Shown here piece by piece: positions 8,401-17,400 of a stretch of DNA of 64,000 nucleotides. The first letter of the stretch is position 1; each line of letters starts with the position of its first letter. The DNA is from Phycisphaerae bacterium (lineage in GTDB: Bacteria > Planctomycetota > Phycisphaerae > Phycisphaerales > UBA1924), in assembly GCA_030432255.1 (NCBI GenBank), contig JAUIHS010000005.1:62001-126000 (forward strand), written 5' to 3'. Below the pieces are notes generated by a model. It did no database searches. It was not told where the DNA came from and saw only the letters and a program-made list of their open reading frames with translations. The position numbers and the translations under genes were made by a program.

Positions 8401-11400
8401 GCATGATGTCTCCGAGGTTGACCGCCAGAGAGGGCGTCACGCTCGAAGTACCAATCTCGGTGCCGACGAGTTCGAAGGCGATGAGCAGGCCACGATCATT
8501 CTCGACGATACGTGGCTGGCTGGATGCCACGCGCACGTTTCGCGCGTCGCCGTAGCCGATGTTGGACATCGTCATGCCGAGGCTGAAGGGCTCGGAAGGC
8601 TCCACTTCCTCGGTGAAGGGATCGTCCGAGTAGACATCGCGCTGCCAGAAGTACTTCACGACCAGCAGCGGATCGGGTGCGACGGAGATGGGTGACGGTG
8701 CCAGGGGGATCTGGACCGAGACACCGTTGTCCGTGTACGCAAGCGTTCCTGCGACGAAGTACTCCGTCAGTTCCATGGGCGCGGCATCCCGCGTCGGAAT
8801 CAGGATGAAGCTCGCACTGCCCTCGTCCTCCGGCGGGATCATGCCGGTGCCGTCGATGCCGCTCAGGCCGTCGAGGATGGGCGGCTGGAAGGCGAAGAGG
8901 TCGGTGACGTCGTTGCCCTCGGCATCCTCGACGAACACGTCGACGAAGATGTCCTCGACGGGCGTCAGCGCGTTGCCGTTGACGATCTCAAGCGTCGCCT
9001 GGAATGCCGTGCGGCTGATGACCACTTCCTGCTCGAGTTCAAGCTGAACTTCGGCACAGACCGAGTCCGTCCGATCAGCGGTGCGATCAGCTTCACTCGC
9101 CGGCAGGCGAACGTCCGCGACGGTCTCGGGCGTCATGACGTACGACGCCCGCACCGGACGGAAGAGTTCCTCGAGATCCTCACGGATCCGGTCGCCGATG
9201 CGGAAGGAATCGTGATGCACCGTGATGCTGTTGCGGCCGTCCTCATCGCACGTACCATCGACAAGGTAGTACTTCGAGCCGGACGGAATGATGTCGATGC
9301 CACCGATGCCGGGGAAGCTGAAGTTCAGGCCGCCTTCGATCCACACGCCGCGGAAGCAGGCGTCACCATCGAAGCCGCTGTCGTCGTCATAGGTGAAGCT
9401 GGCTTCTGCACCGGTGCAGATACCGATGGAGGCATCGAAGCTTGCGGTGAGGTCATCCACTCCGGGCACTGGCGCGGACAGCGTCGCCGAACCCATGACG
9501 CCGGCTGAGCAGCAGAGGTTGGCTCCGATGGAGCCGTTGCCCATGATGGTCAGGGGATCGTCATCGCAGCCACCGACCCGCACGGTGCCACTTGCGGACC
9601 CGTCGAAGTGCAGGAAGCAGCCCGCCTCCGCGGTGAACTCCCATGACAGTGATACCGGGTTGCCGTTGATGTCGGTGACTTCAAGTTCAGTGGAGCCACT
9701 GCGTGAGAAGGTCGCACCGACCAGCGTCAGCTTCGCGCTGACTTCAGCACCTGCCGAACCCTCGACATACCCCTCGATGGAGTCGTCGTCGCAGCAGATC
9801 AGGCCGACCAGCACCTCGCCCTCGAAGTCCACACTGGCATCGCTGACGCGCGGAATCGAGTTGATCAGGTTCTTGAAAGGGCCCTTGAGCGGCGCAAGGT
9901 ACGGACTGATGTCCGCGCTGTACGGGGGTGGCACTGTGCAGGGGCAGTCCTGTTCCTCTGTCTCGACCACCGGAGGATTGTCGAAGGGATTGCCGGGAGA
10001 GCCGGGGAAGCCTTCAAACACCCAGGGATCGACGTCGGGGTTGACGCCGACGCCCGGCGGTACGCCCGTGGTGCCGCTCGTGCACTTGCCGGACGCATTG
10101 AAGAGGATGATCGGAACGACGTAGCTGTTCTCACCGTTGCATATCAGGGTCCATGTCAGGTCGCCGCTGATCTCGCACGGTCCCTCTGAACGACTCGCGA
10201 CATCGCGAGGCACCACGCGTTCGAACACCACCGGGACCGTGATCGACGACTCTGCCGGAATCGCTCCGATGTCCTCGACCAGCGGCGTGATGATGAAGTT
10301 CGGATGATCACCGAAGTTGAGGTCGGCATCCTCGTTCTGAATCAGGCCGTGGTTGGTGATCACGAAGTCGATCTGCGTGACATCCTCTTCCAGTGCCTCG
10401 AGGTCCACCATCGGTGGATCCACGGTGATGACCGGAACCGGAACGGCGGTCGCGAAGGTCGTCTCAAGCGTGAAGATGTAGGAGTCATCGATCTCGATCT
10501 GTTCCACCGTCCACGTGTAGGTCACGCTCTGGCGGGGAATGAACGGCGCCTCGTAGTTCACATCGCCGCTGGTGACGTGGACCGTGCCGCGGTAGCTGTT
10601 GTGATCAGGTGCCGTCACCGTCATGTCGAAGCTGCCCTCGGGCACGTCCTCGAAGATCAGAGGTTCGTTCCCACGGGCAGGATCCGTGATCCCTTCCGCG
10701 ATGATGTCACCGGTGTACGGATCCGTGATGCGCACCATGGCACCGGGAACCACGGGTCCGCCCTCATCCTCATACTCGCCGGTGGACCAGTAGGTGAACT
10801 CGTCCTCGATGCGCACCGCGAGGTCACCCGTCAGGTCACTCGTGGCGGTGAAGACGTACGGCACACCGACGCCGTAGGCGCCATCGTCACCGGTGATGGA
10901 AATGCTGCCCTCATAGGTTCCGAGCACCTGGTCTTCGGCCGGAAGCAGATGAAGGATCACGGTTGCCGACGCACCCGGTGCCAGATCCGGAAGCGAATCG
11001 TCGATACCCAGTTGGAGCCAATCGACCGGCGGAAGCAGAACCTCGATGTCCTGCGCAACCGCACCACCAACGTTGGTGACCAGCACCTCGATGATCGTCT
11101 GCTCACCCCGCAGCATCTCCGACACCATCGGGTTGGGACTTGCAACCAGGTTGGGACGGTTCGGCGCCACTGTGGTGTAGAAGGGAACACGCTTGCTGTT
11201 GCCCTGCGAAGACGTGAAGACCGCGTCGATCTGCACCATCTGGGCGACTTCCTCCGTCGCTTCGAGCGTCCAGTCAACCGTCGTCACACCGTTGGCGGGA
11301 ATGAACGGCTCACTCAGTGTCAGGTTCAGTGTCACACCGGATGGCAGATTCTCGACGGACGCACCCAGACCCGTGATCGCGAGATCGCCGGGATTCCGCA

Positions 11401-14400
11401 ATGTGATCTGGCCGCTTCGCGGCGTGCCCGGATACAGAACCAGTGACTGACTCACCGGGCTCGCAACCATGGTGAACAGGCTGAACTGATCCTGCGGGAT
11501 GTCCTGGCTCACGTGCGGCGGTGCGGCGGCAACCGCATAGAGGCCGCCCTCATTGGCCAACGGACGGAAGGTCGTACTGAACTCGCCCACCTCGTTCGTC
11601 TCGACGCGAATCAGGCGCCGGGCGCCCTGGACGTTCAGACGGATGTCGACCGGAACACCGGCGGCAGGTGTGCCGCGACCTTCAACGAACGCCTGTCCCG
11701 TCAGGTTGACCGGCGTACCCGCAATACCGGAAGTGACATCCGCATCCACTCTGGCGGAGTAGGTCGTCACCACGAAGGATGCCGTGTCCGCAAGAACATT
11801 GTCACTCTCACCGCCCGCAAGACCTTCGTTGACAGCGTCACCATCATCTGTACGAGCGACGAGGTAGTATTGGTCGGGGAAGGACGGATACCGGATCGTC
11901 GCGGTGATCTCGTAGCTCTCACCGACGCCGAGTGGCTCGGTCAGCACGACGCTCGCCGCGGAGGGATCTCCGGGGCCGAAGAAGGGGTCATCGGAGACGA
12001 AGATTCGATCGGTCCAGAAGCCTGTCGCGGGCGCATCACCCAGGTTGGTGACTTCGAATGTCACATCGACATCCGTCCCACCGAGTCCGCCGGCGGGTGT
12101 CTGGATGTCCGTCACCACCAGGTTCGGCCGGAGGGGCTGATCGATGATGACCGGGGTGCTGCTGGCCTTCGTATTCAGGGCTGCATCACCGACCTCACGA
12201 AGAGCGCCGTTGGCGTTGGTCCGGACGATGACGAAGTACGGCCCCTCGATCCGACCCGGCACGGTCACCATCTGGTTGCGCATGTACGAACTGCCGATGC
12301 CGAGCGTCTGCGGTCCGGTCAGCGTGAGCACGCGCCGGTCTGACTGTTCATTGAGCACCGTGTCCGTGGACAGGTACACGCGATCAATGAACACGCCATT
12401 GACCGGGGCACTGCCCTGGTTGGTCACCGTCCACATCACCTCGATCTGCGCATCCGCGGTACCGGTGAAGGGTCCGACGACCGTGTCCACCACGAGGTCC
12501 GGGCGCAGAATGTTGGCGCTGGTACTCGAAATGGAGTTGTTGTCGCCTTCCTCAAGTTCAAGGACCGAACCGGAGTTGTCCGTCTCGATGCGAACGAAGT
12601 ACTGATTGCTGGCGAAGTCCGGAACCTGGATGGAGCGGGTTCGGACCACGCTTCCACCCGGTTCAAGGTCATCCCCGACCACGAATGCGCTGAAGGCGAG
12701 ATCATTACCGATCGTACCGTCCGACGACAGGTGAATCGTCTCGCCCCACGACTGGCCGGTGATGGCCTGTGTTCCCGTGTTGGTCACCGTCCATTGCACG
12801 TCAACAGTGTCGCCCGGTGCCCCGGTGACGGGCGCTTCGATCGCCGTGACCTGCAGGTTGGGCAGGTCGGGGCGCGTCAACTCGATGGGCATCGAGGCAC
12901 CGACGTTGTTTCCGCCGTCGGTCTCGATGAGACTGCCGCTCGCATTGGTGCGAAGGAGGACGTAGTGCGTGCCGTCGACCGAGCCGCCATTGAGCGGGAT
13001 CGTCACGATCGCGGACATCATGTATGTCTCGTCGATGTCGAGCGGAGAGACCGCAACAGCCTCGCCGCGCATCAACTGGTCGCCGCTGTCGTATGCGGCA
13101 TCCTGCGACAGGTAGATGCCATCCACCCAGTTTCCGATGGTGACATCATCTCCGGCGTTGCGCACCATCCATTCGACCATGATCTCCTGACCATGAACAC
13201 CGCTGGATGGTGCACTGATCGACTCGACGACCAGGTCGGGCCCGAGAATGGAGATGAATGTATCGTCGATGGATGTGTTGTTGCCCTCACCGGAGCCTTC
13301 GGCGAGCGCGTTGTTGACGTCCGTTCGAATCACGACCCAGCGATCGTTGATCGCGCTGGCCGGAAGCACGACGCTGCGCATCTGCGTGTACGTCTCGCCT
13401 GGCTCCAGCGATCCGTCGAAACCGAACGTGCCGATGACCGTGTCGCCACCGATCGACGCATCCGAAGACAGCGCCACCTGATCGCTCCAGGAGCCGCTCG
13501 CGGCCTCATCGCCATTGTTCATCACGGTCCACTCGATATCGATCAGATCACGCACTGAAGCCGATGCCGGCGCCACGATCGCCGCGACGACCAGGTCGGG
13601 TGCGGAGACGTCAATGACATCGCCGCTGATGGTGCTGTTATTGCTCTCAGCGCCGCCCTCATCAATGTTGTTCAGTGCATCCGCCGCCACGACCAGCCGC
13701 TGCTCGCCGCTGAACTGCGCCGAAAGCGTCACCATCTCGGTCCGTGTCACCTCTTCCGTGGGAGCGAGTGTGCCCGAGTAGGTGAACACGGCCAGAGACG
13801 TATCGCCGCCGATGGACGCATCCGTCGACTGGAGCACTCTGTCGCTCCAGGTCCCGTTCATCGTCGCATTCCCCTGGTTCCGTATGGTCCAGGAGATCTC
13901 GACCGACTCGCCGAGACCAGCGCTCGCAGGCACGGTCACGGATGTGACGATCAGATCGGGTGCGGTCACCTCGAAGGCGACATCATCGATCCGCGCATTG
14001 TTGCCGTCAGCGCCACCCTCATCAAGTTGTGCATTGAAGTCAGTGCGCACCACGAGGTACTGCATTCCGGAGGCTCCGGGAGCCAGTGTGACGATCTCGG
14101 TGCGGGAGTAGGACTCACCGATTCCGAGCGTCCCCGTGAATGCAAACGATGCAATCCCGATATCGCCGCCCAGAGCGTCGTCCGCGGACATCAGGATGCG
14201 GTCAATCCAGGTTCCGACCGCCGGCTCATCGCCTTCGTTCGTCACCGTCCACGTCACACTGATGTTGTCGCCTACCGTCGCTGTGGTCGGCCCTTCGATC
14301 GACTCCACGACCAGGTCCGGTGCCGTCACATCGAACGGATCGGAAACGGTCGTGTTGTTGTCCTCAGCACCGCCCTCACCGATGTTGTCATTGGCGTCCG

Positions 14401-17400
14401 TCTCAACCACGAAGTACTGCTGACCCGACAGGCCCGCAGCGAGCGTTACCGGCTGAGTCGCGGTGTAACTCTCACCCGGATCGAGGGTGTCATTGCGGAA
14501 GAATGTTCCAAGCGGTTGATCGCTGCCAACCGAGTCATCCGATGACTGGAAGACACGATCCGCCCAGGTCCCCGATACCGGAAGCGCGCCGTCATTGCGA
14601 ACCGTCCACGTGAGCGAAATGGTCTCGCCGACCGAAGCGCCTGACGGGACATCAATCGACACCACGATGAGGTCAGGTGGGAGCAGAACGTCAACCGGTG
14701 TGTCGTCGGCCGCCGCGTTGTTCGCTTCATTCCCAAACTCCTCGACCGTGTCGTTGTAGTCGGAGTGGACGATGACCCAGTGATCACCCGTGCTGTCTGG
14801 CAAGGTGATGTCCGCCTGCCCGGTGTAACTGGCACCGGGTGCCAGCGGGCCGTTGCGGGAGATGGTCGCGGCAACGGGGTCGCCGCCGTCAAGGATCGGG
14901 TCATCGGAGATGTAGACGCGATCCTGCCATGCCGCCTCCGCCACGACGGCATCGTCACCGTCGTTGATGACCTCCCAGGTCACGGAGATCTCTTCACCGG
15001 CAACACCGCTGGTGGGCGCTGTGATGGAGACCAGGCGCAGATCGTTATCGTCTTCGCACTCGTCGGGAATCCCGTTGCCGTTGGTGTCTTCACTGGTGCC
15101 GTCGGCGATATCACATGTGTCGAGTTGACCATTGCCGTTGCAGTCGCCGGATCCGGAAGAGATGACGCGAACGTTGTCGATACCCCATGACTCGTCCGTG
15201 ATTCCCTGGAGGTTCTCGCTGAAGAACGTGATCGGCGTGTCGCCATCGGCGGCCGTGAATGAGATACTGACGCCGCGATAGATGGAGTCCGCCCAGGTGC
15301 CCCAGCCATAATTCTGACGAAACTCCGGATCCTCCGGATAAGACTGATTGTCACCGAATGTGTTGAACGTGTGCCGGAATGACTCGACACCATCGATGTC
15401 CACGACAAAGTAGTCCGGCCCCGGACTGGAGTTACCATCCCAGGAATCGATGATGTAGAGGTCGAACGTGACCGTGTAGTCGGCGCCGGCCAGTGTGGGA
15501 AGCGTCAGCGTCTGGGACGACGGCGCATCGATGTTCGAGAAGCGACCGCTGAAGCGGGTAAACGTTGCCACGCTGCTGTCGAACCTGGTCGTGTCCGACC
15601 ACTCACTTCCAAGCGTTCCCTCAAAATCCTCGGTGTAGACCAGTGCGAGTTCGCACTCGTCCGGGATGCCGTTGTCGTTGCAGTCCGTGGAGACCAGCGT
15701 GGTGTTGATGTCGTCAAAGTCCGGCTGGCCGTTCCCGTTGCAGTCCGCGAAGAAGTCGACGGGCGTCGCACTGACGGCAACGTTGTTGCCCTCCGCCGGC
15801 CCCTCGTTGATCACGTCGCCGGTATCCGTTGCCACGATGACATAGTGCATGCCGGTGAGGCCGTCCGGGACACCAACTTCCAGAGACGGCTGATAGGAGA
15901 ACGTGGCGCCGAGGTCCGTGTGCGACCCCATGCCCACCATCACGTCATCACCACTCAGGACCATGTCCTCGGAGAGGTAGACCGAATCCGTCCACGTTCC
16001 GATGGCGTCCAGGTCACCCGAGTTGGTGACCGTCCACGACACCGTGATGTCCGTGCCCTCTGCTGCTGTCGTCGGCGCCGTGACGCCACTCGCCACGAGA
16101 TCGGGGTAACTCAGCGGGATCGTCACCGATGTGCTCGATACCAGGCCCGCGGCGTCCACGGCATTGAGATACACCGTGTTCTGTGAGGCCAGATCGTCGA
16201 ACGTCAGCATCGGATCGAGGATCGTTGCAAAGCCATCGCCCACCTGCGCGGCGGACATCGCGGGACTCGTGTCCCACTCGAAGGTCACCGAGTCACCCAC
16301 GCCAACAGCGATATCGGGATCGTCGACCATGCCCATCAACTGGACCGCGCCTCCCGGTGAAACCGGGCCGTACGGCCCGCCTGCATTCACGATGGGTGCC
16401 GTGCTCTGGTACGTGATGCTCCCGGTGGCAACACCGGTCAGTCCATCGACGTCGCTGACTTCAAGGCCGAGGGCGACATCGACACCGAGGGCGAGGCCCT
16501 TGGCCAGGACGTCGGCCACCGGAATGGACTCTGTCACGTTGACGCGGCCGGCATCATCGGCGATGCCGTCATCACCGAGATCCCACTGGAATGACTGGAT
16601 GTCCGCGATCGTGCCGGTGGCACCGTCGGGGTCAACGCTGGCCGAAGCGTCCACGTCGATCGATGAACTCGTTGCATCCATCACGTACGGTCCGCCCGGA
16701 GCCGAGATCGGCGGCTCGAGTTCCGCGGAGGTGAAGCCGGCATACGTCACCTGTGACTGGCTGTAATTGTAGAAGCCGACCCGTCCGACGCCGAGGGGAT
16801 CCGGGTCCGTGATCAGTCCCGTGTTCCACAGTTCCTGGCCGTCACTCGTCCGACGGATGATGACCCGGATGCTGCCGGAGGTCTGATAGCTGAGGAAGAA
16901 GCTGTAATCGGTGTTGTGCTGCCAGCCGAACGCATTGTCACCGTCCATGCGGGCCAGCACTTCCATCTGACCTGCCTGGGTTTCCATGTCCCACAGGTTC
17001 GGGCTCGTCCCGGTGATCTTCGCCACCTTGAAACCGGCTTCGCCAAGGGCGCCGCCCGATGACTGGTTGCCCTTCTTCCAGGAGAAGAGGTAGTAACCCT
17101 CACCGACACCCACGCCGCCGAGGCCCTTGAAGCCGAAGACGAAACCGATGTAGTCGTCATCGCCATCATTGTTGACACGGAATGACCCCTCAAAGGATGA
17201 CTCGTTGAGGTCGAAGTCGCTCACGAAGTATGTGGGGTTGCCGTTGGTCGACTGGTACACGCTCTGGCCGTCTTCGGACACGGTCCAGTTGCCGTTGCCG
17301 GGAGGACCCTCCTGCGACCAGCAGAAGAGCGTCAGATTGCCTGCACCCGAAAGGTCAAGGTTCTGATCATCAAGCAGCACATTGTTCGATTCCCCCGGTC

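Noticed and set aside
6833..14545. Long plus-strand ORFs (up to 620 codons) opposite the giant CARDB gene
   Set aside because: They are antisense shadows of a high-GC coding strand. Their translations are Arg/His/Asp-rich and motif-free, while the minus frame gives continuous recognisable domains.
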